Shown: in pieces, positions 21,659 through 34,800 of the stretch | How positions within the stretch are numbered: position 1 is the stretch's first letter | Layout of the letters: each line of letters begins with the position of its first letter | Assembly (NCBI RefSeq): GCF_000003815.2 | Contig: NC_049981.1 | Location: 23,155,410 to 23,219,409 of the forward strand | Direction of reading: 5' to 3' | Length of the DNA: 64,000 bases | Source of the DNA: Branchiostoma floridae | Taxonomy: Eukaryota > Chordata > Leptocardii > Amphioxiformes > Branchiostomatidae | Notes under the pieces: model-generated | Told to the model about the DNA's origin: nothing | Seen by the model: only the letters and a program-made list of their open reading frames with translations | The model's database searches: none | Program-made: the position numbers and the translations under genes

Positions 21659-22473
21659 TACCCCCTTCACAATAGGCGCGATTCGATCGGAAGACTAGTT
21701 TACGAACTCTGATTGACATTTTCGTGAGTAAGACGTCCGGTGTTCTCACGATCATCTTGCGATTTTTAGGGATCGCCGGCAGTTTCCAGGAGTCTTACGA
21801 CGGTCGCGGTGCAGCGAAACATGTTCTTAACATATGCGACTAGTCGAAGGAAATCTCCAAAATCGCACAGCTGTTACCGAGTCGCAGATTGTGCGTACAA
21901 ATCGTGCGTACCTTGCAAGGGTATCGGTCAATAGTCTTGCGTCAATCCAACGATTGAAGACCGATAGGCGAGCAAAGACATAGTTATTAATCATCGAGCG
22001 TAAATCGGATGGCGAACGCCCGTCAGTTGGGCAACGTTCGGGCGACGTTCGTCCGACTTCCGTTTGTTTACAAATATTGAATTTCTGGGAATGCGAGGGT
22101 AATTCTAACATTGTGGCCCCTGTGGCAGTATGTAGGCTGACTTTGTGACACACTTTCTTTTCTTGCGTCATTTCTATTATGCCCGCGCATTCCATTCATT
22201 GTTTAAAAAGATTACGACAACAAAATAAGCAACATTTATTGATCTCTTGCCTTTTTTTAGGAACGTTTTGTGTTACCTTGTCCGCGTGCAAGAGGTCATG
22301 GGAGGTTTATTATCATAGATTTATTCACCGTCGATCTCACGAGCCTCGCGTATATGTGAGGGGGACAGTTTTGAGGCGAAAAATACGCAAGACCATCTTA
22401 AGATCTTAAAATCAGCCGACCTTCCTGCGATCGCGAAGAACGTCCGAAGATCGTATATAATGTGAAGGGGGTA
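21659..22473. mobile_element. Non-autonomous PIF/Harbinger-like element, copy A
   Basis: The ends are TACCCCCTTCACAATAGGCG and inverted …TAATGTGAAGGGGGTA, flanked by TAA at 21656-21658 and 22474-22476. The interior is rich in GATCGC/CGATC words and lacks a transposase. It closely resembles copy B immediately downstream. Confidence 0.8.
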
Positions 22474-22476
22474 TAA

Positions 22477-23302
22477 TACCCCCCTCACATTAGGCGAAAA
22501 TCGATCGGAAGACTAGTCTACGAGCTCTACATGACATTTTCGTGAGTAAGACGTCCGGTGTTCTCACGATCATCTTGCGATTTTTAGGGATCGCCGGCGA
22601 TTTTCAGGGGTCGTACAATAGCCGCGGTGCAGTGAAACATGTTCTTAACATAAGTGACAAGTCGCAGGAGATCTCTGAGATCGCAGAGCTCGTTACCGAG
22701 TCGCAGATCGTGCGTGCAAATCGTGCGTACCTCGCAAGGGTATCGGTCAATAGTCTTGCGTCAATCCAACGATTGAAGACCGATAGGCGTCATAGTTATT
22801 GATAATCGAGCGCAAATCGGATGGCGAACGCCCGTCAGTCGGGCGACGTTCGGGCGACGTTCACTCGACTTCCGTTTGTTTACAAATATTGAATTTCTGG
22901 GAATGTGAGGGTAATTCTAACATTGTGGCCCCTGTGGTAGTATGTAGGCTGGCTTTGTGACACACTTTCCTTTCTTGTGTCATTTATATTATGCCCGCGC
23001 ATTCCACTGCGCATTCCACTTATTGGTTAAAAAGATTCCGACAACAAAATAAGCAACATTTATTGATCTCTTGCCTTTTTTTGAGGAACGTTTTGTGTTT
23101 TGTTACCTTGTCCGCGTGCAAGAGGTCATGGGAGGTTCATTATCATAGATTTATTCACCGTCGATCGCACGAGCCTCGCTTATATGTGAGGGGGACAGTT
23201 TTGGGGCGAAAAATACTCAAGACCATCTTAAGATCTTAAAATCAGCCGACCTTCCTGCGATCGCGAAGTACGCCCGAAGATCGTACATAATGTGAGGGGG
23301 TA
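22477..23302. mobile_element. Non-autonomous PIF/Harbinger-like element, copy B
   Basis: The ends are TACCCCCCTCACATTAGGCG and inverted …TAATGTGAGGGGGTA. TAA at 22474-22476 is shared with copy A, and TAA at 23303-23305 closes the right side. The copies are clearly homologous throughout, with small indels and substitutions. Confidence 0.8.
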
Positions 23303-23623
23303 TAAGAACAGCAAACGCGCATTGAAGGTAACACATTATTACAAAGGAACCAGTTTTAGAAGGCGTTTTAAGGCACGTTTTGAAACAGCATACACAGTCA
23401 AACTACTCACAAGAAGACCACGTAGTAATATTCCTAAAGAAGTCAGACTATTTTACCGGGGCGGTCACTCATACACAGGCTACTTATCTAAAGGAACACC
23501 AAAATCAAATGTGGTACCAGGTTGTCTTCATGTTGAGTTGGTACGGGTTTTACCGTAGTGACAGTAATAGCCATAGTTCTGCGACTCAAACAACACCATC
23601 GAATCACTTTACTTTCAGATACA

Positions 23624-26600
23624 ATGGGGAGCGCTAGTGCAAAAGTGTCGAAGCCCTTGGATTTAACTGAAATCGACGACCCACAGGACACGGACTTTGG
23701 AAACTATGACTTTCCGTTCGAGAACCTGGTGATAGAGGGAGGTGGAGCCAGAGGAGTGGCGTATATCGGCGCACTGAGGGTGTTGTTTCATTTATTTACA
23801 AATTTGTGAAATTGTTTATTCTCCGTGGAATCTGACGATGTGATAAAATGGATTCCTACAATCTATATTTCACGGTAGAAGTTATCTGTGAATCAAATTG
23901 ATGTGACAAGCATTTTCACGCCACTAATGCAACTACTACATCTCGATTCTCAGGTCCTGGAGTCTGCAGGAATCCTCCAGAACATCAAAAGAGTTGCCGG
24001 TGTGAGTGCGGGAGCCATCACTGCGACGTTCGTGGCGCTGGGACTCAGCTGTGCGGATGTGGCAGAGGAGGCCACAGTTGACATGAGCAAGATACTCATC
24101 TCCGGTATGCATTTTCAGAAGGTGGTCTATACATACTTCCGTATTAACTGTAACTAGATTATAGAGTGTTTAGTAAAATGTATTGTGGGTAATATGTCAA
24201 TGGTGAAGGCCCCTGAGATATAAGCAAAACACGTCTGGAAATTGCCAAGTCAAGACAATGGTAGAGACAAGAACCTGTTTACAAATCAGGGACCTTTGCC
24301 GTCGACGAATTACCCACAATAAACGCTTCTCTGCGTGTGCGCAGTTAGGATCATGAATCTCCTTATTAACTCCTACCCTAAAGGTCTAATGGATTGCCCT
24401 TTTTCAGGAGGATACCTTCGGACATTGATCAAACCCGTCAATCTGTACCGTCGATATGGCTGGGAGACGGGAGACGGTTTCTACAAGTACTTTGGCAGTA
24501 TTCTGGAGAAGTTCACACGGAGAGGTGACCAGCCCGGGAATCCCGACATAACCTTCAAACAGGTCTGATTCTTTGTTTTCCTAGTGACTACCAGACGCCC
24601 TAGGCTGCTTTCTGAAACTCCTCTGGCACATTACCAAGTCCCAATTTCTACAAGTTGTTTTCTGTTGTGTTCGGTAGTTTCAAGTTGTTTTCGGTTGTTT
24701 TCGGTAATTAGTAAAAGTTGTTTTCGGTAGTTTTCGGTTGTTTTCGGTATTTAGTGAGACCCTTTTCTACTGTATTATCAGCCACCAGGGGATATATAGG
24801 AGTCTTTAAAATAGCTTAGCTTGTTTTAAAAGAGACTGGTTTAGGTTCCTAACTGTTAAAGGTGAACTAGCGTTAGCACCATTGCCTGGCCACCATACTG
24901 GTATCATCACATTCTAGCTCCAGCCCATCTGGTCTCTTTTCTGAAAAATTTTCGGTCACGTCTCGGATGAGAGAGTATGATGTCATGCTATGTAAAACTA
25001 TTATTCATTGTACAAAAGATTATTTTCAACGAACTTTTTGTACACATGCTATCTTACAGCTTTACAAAATGAGAGGAATTGAGCTCTGTATCGTGGTGAC
25101 AAACCTGGACCAACAGACAGAAGAATACTGCCACGTCAAAACCACCCCCGACCTCCCCATCCGCAAGGCTGTCAGGATGTCCATGTCTATTCCAGGTACT
25201 TTCCTCTTCTAGAATCCTGAGTTTTTCCTTACACCCCCATTTTAAAAGGGCTGTGACCTCGCTGCGTCCGCCTAGAGACTAAATGATTTGACAGAGCACT
25301 CAACGAATTTCATAACGTTAGATGAAAAACGATTTTTTACGCGCTTTGTTATCTATTTCTCGTTTCTTTGTGGTTGCATTTAACAAACATTCGCATAATT
25401 CCACTAGGTGCCATTATACCGCCACCTCAAAAAACGTTGTTATAGAGGCCTTCTCAAGATTGTCTTCAACACCTAAATGTCTGAATTGTATTACATTTAG
25501 GATATCTAACATTCGGTGTTCAAGACAATCTTGGGAAGACCTCTATACTAACGTTTTTATTGAGGTGGCGGTATTATGGCACCTGGTGGAATTATGATAG
25601 TCGATGTTATCGTTTTCCTACAACTGTGCTCCAGGACTGTTCCAGCCTGTGGTGACTGACTACCATGGGGATAAAGACTTCTACGTTGACGGAGGTGTGG
25701 TCTGTAACTACCCACTCCACTGTTTTGATGGTAGGCATCACATACCGCTCATCCAAAAGGATGATAAAATATTTTGGATTTTTTTTTACTTTCACATTAC
25801 TCGGAGCAAAATACGAATACGCGTGGTAATCGTCTGTACTGTATTCAGAATTATTCAATATTTTCCATTTTACAACTATTAAGTGCATTCTAAATGAGAG
25901 TTTATAGGTGAGCTGTTCTTTGTTACCCAATCTCTAGTATTGTTATTTACATGTTTGCGATAAGTGAAACCTGTATTACGATTGCCGTCATCCAACGATC
26001 CCCGTGATGTTGGGATTCTGTTACTGTTTTGACGCCCAAACGTTTTCTTTCGTTCCAGGCTGTAGTTCCATCATGGATTACTAGTCAGCGCTTCAAATCA
26101 TGTTACTTATCTAAGTTAAATTTTTTCCGACATAAAATACACTAGAACGAAATCCTGGCCCGATTTGTTAGTAAACACTTCTTTGTGGTATTGAATGCAT
26201 CTTTGTACTTTGCTGTTTATGATATAGGTTGGTGGCTCTCCATGAAGGAGGAAGATTCCTTCTTTAACCGGCTGGTAGATCTGACCAACCTCAGCAAAGC
26301 CCTGCACAGGTCGGAGCGCTTCGAGCCTCTCAACCCGAAAACGATCGGACTCATGCTGGTACGTACGCTTGAACCTCCCTGTAAGAGGAAAAATAGGTGC
26401 GTATACAGGACGACAAAACTGAGTTTGTGACTTACTTACTAAGTAGTACGTGATCTTTCAATACTTGGTATGTTCCTCGGTTTTCCTATTATCAAATTCT
26501 AGTATATCATGCCCCACCTAACTATATGCNNNNNNNNNNNNNNNNNNNNNNNNNNNNNNNNNNNNNNNNNNNNNNNNNNNNNNNNNNNNNNNNNNNNNNN

Positions 26601-28800
26601 NNNNNNNNNNNNNNNNNNNNNNNNNNNNNNNNNNNNNNNNNNNNNNNNNNNNNNNNNNNNNNNNNNNNNNNNNNNNNNNNNNNNNNNNNNNNNNNNNNNN
26701 NNNNNNNNNNNNNNNNNNNNNNNNNNNNNNNNNNNNNNNNNNNNNNNNNNNNNNNNNNNNNNNNNNNNNNNNNNNNNNNNNNNNNNNNNNNNNNNNNNGG
26801 ACAAGCGGAAGATGGAAACTGTCGATGCCATGGAGAACAGGAAGACGATTCGCGCCCTTATCGACAAATTTCTGACATCTCTGAAGATTCAAAACACAGA
26901 CCACAACGCAAGCATCAGCAGGGATGAACTGCACAGAGCTTTTGAGGAGGTACACGTATTATTTACTAACTTGTAAGTAGTATCTAAAGAGATATTCAGG
27001 TTTGTCTGGTAGCACCAAGGACGTTGCAAAACAGGAAAACAATTCCTTTTTTTTTTAAGAAATTACTTACGCGATCTGTCAAATCTTTGGTCCCTCAGCG
27101 GTCTCAGCGAGCTCGCTGCCTCCGGTTGGGCGTGTGAGTTGCAAGCACAAGCGGAACACGTGGTGATTCAAAAGATAGTTTTTCTGAAATAAGAGATGTC
27201 TCACAACTGTACATTAACTGAACAACAATGTTGAATATTCCAGGCAGGGATCACGTCGCTAACGGATGGCGAAAAGAAGAAGCTGTTTGGCGAGGGACAT
27301 TACGTCGATCAACTTTTTGATCAAATGGATGCGGATAAGGATGGACAGGTTTGTAACTGCAGTCTGACAAAATTTGATTTGGATTCTATGGAGTATTGAT
27401 TGTTTGCTTGAGAGCTATATCATTGGATCATAAAAAATGAACGATGATAAGCACTCATTTCCAACGTTTCTATGGCAGATCAAAAACAATTCATACGTGT
27501 AATATTTCGAAATTTGCAGACGGCTGTAAATGACATATCTCTCTAATCAGTAGCCATTTACGGACCTGATGAAATTGTTCACAGACTGCTATATAGTGAT
27601 CAGCACATTTCTCTTCAGGTTGACAACATGAAAGAAAAGCGAGGGCCTAGGTAATCTCCAAGCAGGGCTGTTGGATACTGGTTGATCCTTTGGATACTAC
27701 CTCACTACCGGTAGATCTGCTTGGAGATTAGGACTTAGGGTCGGAAAAGTCATTGGTCATGCTTTACTCGTTACTATCTAGCGATGAGTGGATGTCTAGC
27801 GACCATTTAAGGAATCGCATAACATTCTTTTCTCTGCAGCTAACCTACCAAGAGGTCCATGAATTCTTTGGCAACAAGGGTTTCCATTGGTTGACCAGGT
27901 GTTTGGGAAGGAGGAAAGAACAGACCACGAGTTTGAAAGACTACACCATGAAATATATGGATCTGCTCGGTGTTCTCGGTAAAAAGGTCTACTGTAAGGT
28001 GTGTGTATTTTACATACATTTACATCATCTGTTGTTACAGTACAATTCAGGGATCTGATCAATTGGGCCATTTCAACTTTTTATGATTATCATTATAAAT
28101 GCAGCTGATGTTTCTTATTGGTTCTTGTGTACTTAAGGCTCTCGACGTGGATAGAAGTATTGGTGTGGACAGCGACTACGTGAAGACCACAGACTTCACA
28201 CTGGACAACGAGGACAAAATCTTCCTGTTTAAGGTACGGCAACTTTCCATTGAATCCGCTCACTCAGTCACTCGCTCAGTCACTCACTCAGTCACTCAGT
28301 CACTCAGTCACTCACTCACTCACTCACTGACTCACTGACTCACTCACTCACTCACTCACTGACTCACTGACTCACTCACTCACTCACTCACTCAATCACT
28401 CACTCACTCACTCACTCACTCAATCAATCAATCAATCAATCAATCACTGACTCACTCACTCACTCACTCACTCACCACTCACTCACTCACTCAATCACTC
28501 AATCACTCAATCACTCACTCAATCACTGACTCACTCACTCACTCACTCACCCGATGGCATGAATACCAGGTTATTTGTTTGACATTTTAAAAAAATATTT
28601 CATACTTTTCACAGAGAGGAGCCAGCGGTGCTCGCGCCTTTTTACGGACCTACATCACAAAACACGAGCTCCGGCCCACCGTGCCTACCCCGGAGACCCG
28701 CCGGAGGAGCAGCGTTCTCTTCGCGCCCTACGTCCTGGCCATGAAAACCATCAGACAGCTCAAGGGCAAAAGATCTGCCCAAGTTGCGGTGTCCATTTAG
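23624..28800 (+). CDS. Patatin-like phospholipase with C-terminal EF-hands (gene 1)
   Basis: Exons by eye: 23624-23779, 23954-24104, 24408-24562, 25060-25195, 25635-25730, 26228-26358, one starting inside the 26530-26798 gap and ending 26949, 27244-27348, 27840-27998, 28138-28233, 28615-28800 (TAG stop). All junctions are GT-AG and phases agree, giving about 507 visible codons. The patatin domain has GGGARG (oxyanion loop, residues about 39-44), GVSAG with the nucleophile serine in exon 2, and FYVDGG supplying the catalytic Asp in exon 5. The C-terminal half has a degenerate EF loop (NTDHNASISRDE, exon 7) and a canonical one (DADKDGQLTYQE) split by the exon 8/9 intron. Expected role: serine-aspartate lipid acyl hydrolase, possibly calcium-controlled. 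MGS at the N-terminus could be myristoylated. The exact family member and substrate are unknown. Confidence 0.85.
25395..25595. repeat. Near-perfect palindromic element in intron 4 of lipase gene 1
   Basis: The left arm begins ATAATTCCACTAGGTGCCAT and the right arm is its inverse (…ATGGCACCTGGTGGAATTAT). The arms are about 85 bases with a 30-base loop, so the intron RNA could form a long hairpin just upstream of the exon 5 acceptor. Confidence 0.8.
26530..26798. other. Assembly gap (269 N)
   Basis: Unknown bases inside lipase gene 1. It hides the start of exon 7 and perhaps an additional exon between the catalytic domain and the EF-hands. Confidence 0.99.
27650..27731. repeat. Small foldback repeat in intron 8 of lipase gene 1
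   Basis: TAATCTCCAAGCAGGGC on the left and CTGCTTGGAGATTA on the right, with an inner CTACC/GGTAG pairing. It belongs to the dispersed family with CTCCAAGCAGA ends. Confidence 0.6.
28256..28553 (+). repeat. (ACTC)n-type microsatellite in intron 10
   Basis: About 300 bases of CACT/CAAT/GACT tetranucleotide-type repeats directly after exon 10 of lipase gene 1. It is likely length-variable and starts only about 20 bases past the donor. Confidence 0.9.
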
Positions 28801-29008
28801 CTCAGTATGGTCAACAAGGTGGCTAGTCTCCTTCGCAGACTTCTTGGAGCGCCGGTGGTCACTTACTTCCCAGCATTACTAATTAGAAAACCTAATGGCT
28901 TAGCCCATGTTGAAAATCTTTGTTGCTATATCTTTGTTGTTCTGGACATTGCATGATTTACTTCTATTTGCTTTTCTTTAAATATTGTTGTAAAGAACTT
29001 TATACATC

Positions 29009-29014
29009 ATTAAA
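29009..29014 (+). promoter_or_regulatory. Candidate polyadenylation signal of lipase gene 1
   Basis: ATTAAA about 210 bases after the TAG stop at 28798-28800 is the first plausible signal. An AATAAA at about 29646 is a distal alternative. Confidence 0.45.
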
Positions 29015-29019
29015 TATAT

Positions 29020-31330
29020 AGGATATATAGCACATTGTTAAGTATTTACCAAATATCATAAAAATATATACATTCAACAACTTGTTTTCGAAGGATCTGA
29101 ACTAGACATGGCTATATCGCTAGGGCGGCTTGAATGTAAACTTTTTCTATCTTGAATTGGGTTCGCACTTACAAAAGTGGTGTGTGGTAGCAGAGGCTAA
29201 TGGGAAGATTGCGTCCTTCCTATCATATTCACAGTTTTATTCTGCCCGCCCGATTAGAAGAAAAACCGGGTACATGACATCATATCTTTCCCACCAACCT
29301 CTGCTTAAAGAGTATGTTGTTATACATTTAAATCACTGACCTATCAAAAGCTATTTCAGTAAGTATGTGTAACGCTAATTCGCCTTTATCCGCAGGGTAA
29401 ATTTTATCCGTTGTCCGCCGACTTTGTATCCCTAAATACTTCGTTTAAAAATGGGATTAAGGTAAACAATTATCTTATCGATCCTCTGAAAACTCCCGGC
29501 AGGGAAATCGCCTATGTGGCAGAACATGTGCTCATGTTAACATTCAAAAGCAACAACTCAACATGCCTACCGTGCATAAGTAATTGTCAGACAATGCCTT
29601 GACATGTCACAAGACCTGAAATTGCTTCTGTCCTAAATGGCGTTGAATAAACAATAACAAACAAAATGGCGGCTTTGTATAGAATCTGGTAACCAGCAGG
29701 TGGAGCTTTTTGAGCCTTTTAGAACGCTCAAAATATGTGCCCAGGTTCTTTCTTCCACTCGTGGTCTTTAAAACGCCTGATTTATTTATTTTACTACATC
29801 TTCACTTTCCTTAAGATACAAATCTTGCCCATATGTGTCATGATGCTACAGTTTAGTGACCCTTAATATCGGTTAGGCATAGCTTTTCCTTGGGGAGATG
29901 TGAGCATTTTGGAATAGCCCACTTTTGCACTGGGTAGTTTTGAGAAGAGATACGTTTCACCGTTCATCGCTCTCAGGACAATATGGCAAAAATACACGAC
30001 CTGTTAGACCGCAAATTTCTATCAAGATTGAAAACACACATTTTACAATCATTTTGAAAACATGTAAATCGCACAGCCATCCAAGCAATAGCGACAGGGT
30101 TCCTTCTGAGAAAAGACTGCCTCTTGGCAAACCGGTTTTCCCAGGGTTATCAGGTGATATAATACGACAGCCTCAGTGAAAGGCCACATTTTTTCCGAGC
30201 GGCTTTTCAAGTCAACAAGAAAACTACGAAGGCCTCTGCAACCTGTAAAAAAGGTAAGTTTCTATATTTTTCTTGAATTTTTTCATTAAAGAGTTTTAAC
30301 CCTTTCCATTTTCAAATTTACATATTGGTAACTTTTCTATCACTTATTATGTATTTCGTAACCTTTTTGTTTTGTGTTTGTGTAAGGTCTTTTTTGCTAA
30401 TTATAAAGTGAGTCTATATGAGTAAGTTGTATACATCACGCACTATGCTCTTTAAAGAAGTATAATGTAACTTAAAGGCGTGTGCTCCCACACAGACCTT
30501 CACTGCCCCCTAATTTTCCTCAGCCAATTAAGTGAAGATTACAGGGAAGAAGAGGTTGGTAGGGCCAGGGTTTTATGTAAGTATCACGACATGAATGTTT
30601 TTAGCCAGCTCAGCGGATTTCGATAGAAAATGACCAGTTTTACGCTTTATTTGTTGTGTGGTCTTTTTAGCCATGCTTGTATATTTTGCAAGATATTCTT
30701 ATTGTAAAGCCAAGGGAATTCATTGCAGAACGTTAGCGTACAAGAGTCCAGTTGGATACTCCTCTTAAAACACTTTTATTTACAGCAACATGGCCGATGC
30801 CCTATATATGGATCACTTTGCAATTATCAGTGATCGGCCAATATTCGCAGGTCGCGATCCCCTACAACTTGACAGGGTAGATTTTCAGGCCAAAAATACA
30901 TTCAATACTCGTGCGATGTTGAAATTCTGTGACAATTTGGTGATCAACAAATCAGTCGGCACATGGTCGTTGTGACTCCCTTCATGACAGCTTTCTGTCA
31001 TCAGTGCCTTGTGGCTATTTTGATGCCCATATTGAGAATGAGTTACGCTCCAAATAATCACCTCGTCCAATAGCAGCCGACCAGGAGAACAGTAACCCCG
31101 CCCTGCCTCGGAGCACATCAATGGTCCATTGTATTGTTTGTCTTGCTGACATGTGCACAACACTGGCTTCTGTGATTGTGCAGTTCAGCTATAATTTCTT
31201 TCTCGATCAACTTACCTGGACACAAAAGGTTTATTTATCTTGGTTGATCAAATGTTGTTCCTACATCAATTAAAATGTATTATATATCATTAAAAAATTG
31301 TGTTATTTCCTTCCCTGTCATATTTAATGT
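29020..31330. other. Intergenic region between the two lipase genes
   Basis: No credible gene. It holds fragments of dispersed repeats: a half-element with CCTTTATCCGCAGGG at about 29382 (family of 39885-40105), CCTCTGCTTAAAGAG at about 29298, and at about 30830-30960 a remnant sharing words with the 9.3-10.5 kb and 21.7-23.3 kb elements. Confidence 0.4.
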
Positions 31331-31331
31331 A

Positions 31332-31505
31332 CAGTAGAAGCCAGTTAATTGCACAGCGGATTAACGCACACTTCTGTTAACTGCACGAAATCCCCAAATC
31401 CCAAACCGGTGCGGTCCAGCTAGATAACTTCGCATTATTGTACCATCCGGATAATTGCACAAAATTCAATGGCAAATAGGCCGTGCAATTAAGCGGCTTC
31501 TATTG
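31332..31505. mobile_element. Short TA-flanked inverted-repeat element, pogo/Tigger-like ends
   Basis: The ends CAGTAGAAGCCAGTTAATTG and inverted …CAATTAAGCGGCTTCTATTG are flanked by TA at 31330-31331 and 31506-31507. The interior repeats AATTGCAC words. Tips of the CAGTAGA type with a TA duplication are characteristic of pogo-group elements; there is no coding sequence. Confidence 0.7.
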
Positions 31506-31617
31506 TATTACGAATGTAAATTCATGGAGCGGAGCCAGACCTGCCTAAGTGTAAATTATCCTTTTCTAACTCTATTGTAAAGATAGATATTACGACATGA
31601 TCATTTTCTTTCTCTGT

Positions 31618-31663
31618 CACACACACAAACACATACACACATACGCGCGCGCGCACACACACG

Positions 31664-31708
<45 letters not shown>
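31618..31708 (+). repeat. (CA)n/(CG)n microsatellite
   Basis: About 90 bases of alternating ACAC with ACGCGCGC interruptions, about 120 bases upstream of the ATG of lipase gene 2. Alternating purine-pyrimidine sequence may adopt Z-DNA. Confidence 0.9.
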
Positions 31709-31713
<5 letters not shown>

Positions 31714-31827
31714 CATAGATTAATGAAAAAAGAAGGAAAACTACATTACAAACTTTACATTCACTGCCACGCTAAAGACTTAGTAAGGCATGAACGTTGT
31801 CGTTCATCCATGTGTAGGTTTACAACA

Positions 31828-34800
31828 ATGGGGAGTGTGTTCGCAAAACCAATGGAGGAGAAGAAACCGCTGGATCTGACTGTAATAGACGACCCGCAGG
31901 ACAAGGACTTTGGAAACTATGACTTCCCGTTCGAGAACCTGGTGATAGAGGGAGGTGGGGCCAGAGGAGTGGCGTATATCGGCGCACTGAGGGTAATTAT
32001 GTTATGATAGGGAAAACATGTGTTTTTGCTGATGTCTACAGTGTTCCTTTAGTTCTTTTCCTTTCCTTTTTTCTTCTTCTGTCACAAGGGCTCAATGGAA
32101 GGAATCATGTAATACTTGTGTATGTTCGTGTACATGTCACTGTTGATCAAACGGTTCGTTAAAATGGGTATATTTCATCTTCTTCACAAAAATGCGCAAG
32201 AAAGAAGAAACTGATTTTGTCAAGAACAACTGAGCATATTTTCTTGTATCCCATGAAGCTTAAAAAAATATGGTTATTATCGCTATAATTCAATGAATGA
32301 ATCCAGTTACATACCATCCTGCATTTTCTCGAAAATGCTTCCTTAAGCTAGTTCATTAGTGAATTATTGTATTCATTAATCCTATCATAGCTACAGTGTA
32401 CGCTCGACGTTTATGCACACATTCATAAAAATTTGAAATATAATAGGAATGAGTTAATGGTAAGTATCAGGTCCAACTGTCATGAACAACAAACATGTGT
32501 GCCTTAGTAAGATCTTCATACGTGTATGTCATTGGGTTCTTCTTACACAATTTGGATTATATAACGAACTATTATGAATAACTGCCAAAAATGTATAATA
32601 AATTGAAGTGCTGTGTAAAATGACCATACTGCAACTTTGCTACTTGCTGTGGTCCTTTTATTCGCCAGGAACTTTGAGAAATACAGTATGATTTATCATA
32701 TCATCCCTCTTTGTAATCAGGTACTTGAATCTGTCGGAATCCTTAAGAACATCAAACGAGTCGGCGGTGTGAGCGCAGGGTCGATGGTCGCGACGTTCGT
32801 GGCGCTGGGGCTCGGGCCGGAGGGGGTCGCAGAGGTGACTGACGTAAATTTGGCCGAAAAAATTACTGATGGTACGTAAGTCATAATTATGTTCTTCTTT
32901 ACCTTCGCCAAGAAGGTTATGTTTTTCGGGGGCGTGTGATTTTGGGACACCTAGCGGCTTATTTAAGTTCTGCAGGAGAACTCCCACATTGATATCTCTG
33001 GACATGATCATGATCTTTGTATCAGCTACCATTTTTAGACACTGCACGAAAAAAACGCAAGTCCACAATCGTTATGTCACAAATACTTCTTCTGTGCCTT
33101 CCATGTCATCATACCTTTAGTAATTTAAGAAAATAAATAAGAAGAAGAAAGCACAACTTCTTTGAGACTAGTGTATGTAATCATATGCATGGTACTGTAC
33201 TTGTTCCTTATACATATAAAGAAGCGGCCTCGGGCCAAATGTATGCCGATGCCACCTTTCTTTTAATTGAATTGCTGGTATGTTTTATATTTACATTTTA
33301 CTTTTCATGGATTCACATCAAATGAACAAGTCGGTATCTAGTAACGTAGCTTATATATGCAAAACAGGGGCATTTAGGGACATTGCAGGTACGTCGACGG
33401 ACTTGATATCCCTAAATACCCTGTTTTCAAACACTCTTTGAATAAAGTTGAACTAGCGTTAGCTTGTGACGTATCTTGCATGGCTCCTAGGAGGATTTCT
33501 CCAGACCCTGATGAAGCCATTCAACTTCTACTGGCGCTACGGCTGGGAGACGGGCAGCACTTTCTACACCTGGTTCGGAAGTGTTATAGAGAAGTGCACG
33601 CGTCAGGGTGACCAACCTGGCAACCCTGATCTCACCTTCAAACAGGTATGTCAAAGAATCAGTCGCCGTGTAGTGGATAAACGAAATATTTGAAAAGACT
33701 TGAGATTTACTGTAGTGAAAGTCAAAGATGTAGATCACATGGTTAATGCTGTTTTGATAAACAATTCAATTACCTTAATGCTTGCAGTGCAATACTAAAC
33801 AATATCAATGCCAGTTATTTTTGGCACCTCCATAAAAAAAAATGATCATGAGATACATTCATGTGTGGTTCTGCCTCTCTTTGTGTTTGCGTTTATGTGT
33901 CTGTATGTTTGATTTTCGGGATATTTGTGGTCGGCATAACTTTCGAACATCAGGATGAATTGTAATGAAATTTGGTTTTTCGATAGGAGTTGGGAAGACG
34001 AATGTCAAACTTGAGTTTGGGCCCCACGTGTGTGACCTTGGCGCTGCAGCAGAGGTTTAGTCTTTGTCCTGGATATGCTATGGTCTTCATTTGGCAGATA
34101 GCATTTGCTGTATGGAAGGAATGGTGTGAATTTGGGCCCTTTGCAGTATGGATTTGTTAAAATATTTTAGATAACAGAACAAAAGAATTGCCATGATATT
34201 CGGTATGCAGGTAACCTAGTTTTTTCTTTGCGTTTCAGCTGTATGAAATGACCGGGAAAGAACTCTGCGTCGTGGTGTCCAACCTGAGCGATATGACGGA
34301 AGAGTACTGCCACGTCAAAACCACACCAAACCTTCCCATCCGCAAGGCAGTGAGAATGTCTATTTCCATTCCAGGTAGGGGCGTCCCACTCGCTATACTT
34401 TGGGTATCCTATGATGTTCGCTCTGAGCTAATAACTTCCAGTAGCTTGGAACCCACAAAGCGCTGACAAAGTTACCCATGGTTTGTCCTCCATGCCAATA
34501 TTTCTCATGTACCTACAGGTAGAAAGAAAACTTGTGTCTTTATCTAAAAGTACCTTCTTAACTAAAGATATTCCGTCATCAGATGATGTGGCATCGTTTT
34601 GGCGTAGCGGTAAGGATGTTTGGTGCAGACCCCAGAGATCCTGGCTTTGACTCCCCTAGCCTTGGGAAGGCATTTTGCATGACTTTCTTTACCCCACCCA
34701 GGTGTTATGATGGGTACCTGACTTCGACTAGGGAGATAAAGCTGGTGGCATATCTTCCAACACCGTGCCCTAAACAAGAATAGCAACCCGCCTACGGTCC

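Noticed and set aside
26499-26976. Long ORFs across the 269-N gap
   Set aside because: Open only because unknown bases contain no stops; only the real sequence after 26799 was used, as part of lipase exon 7.
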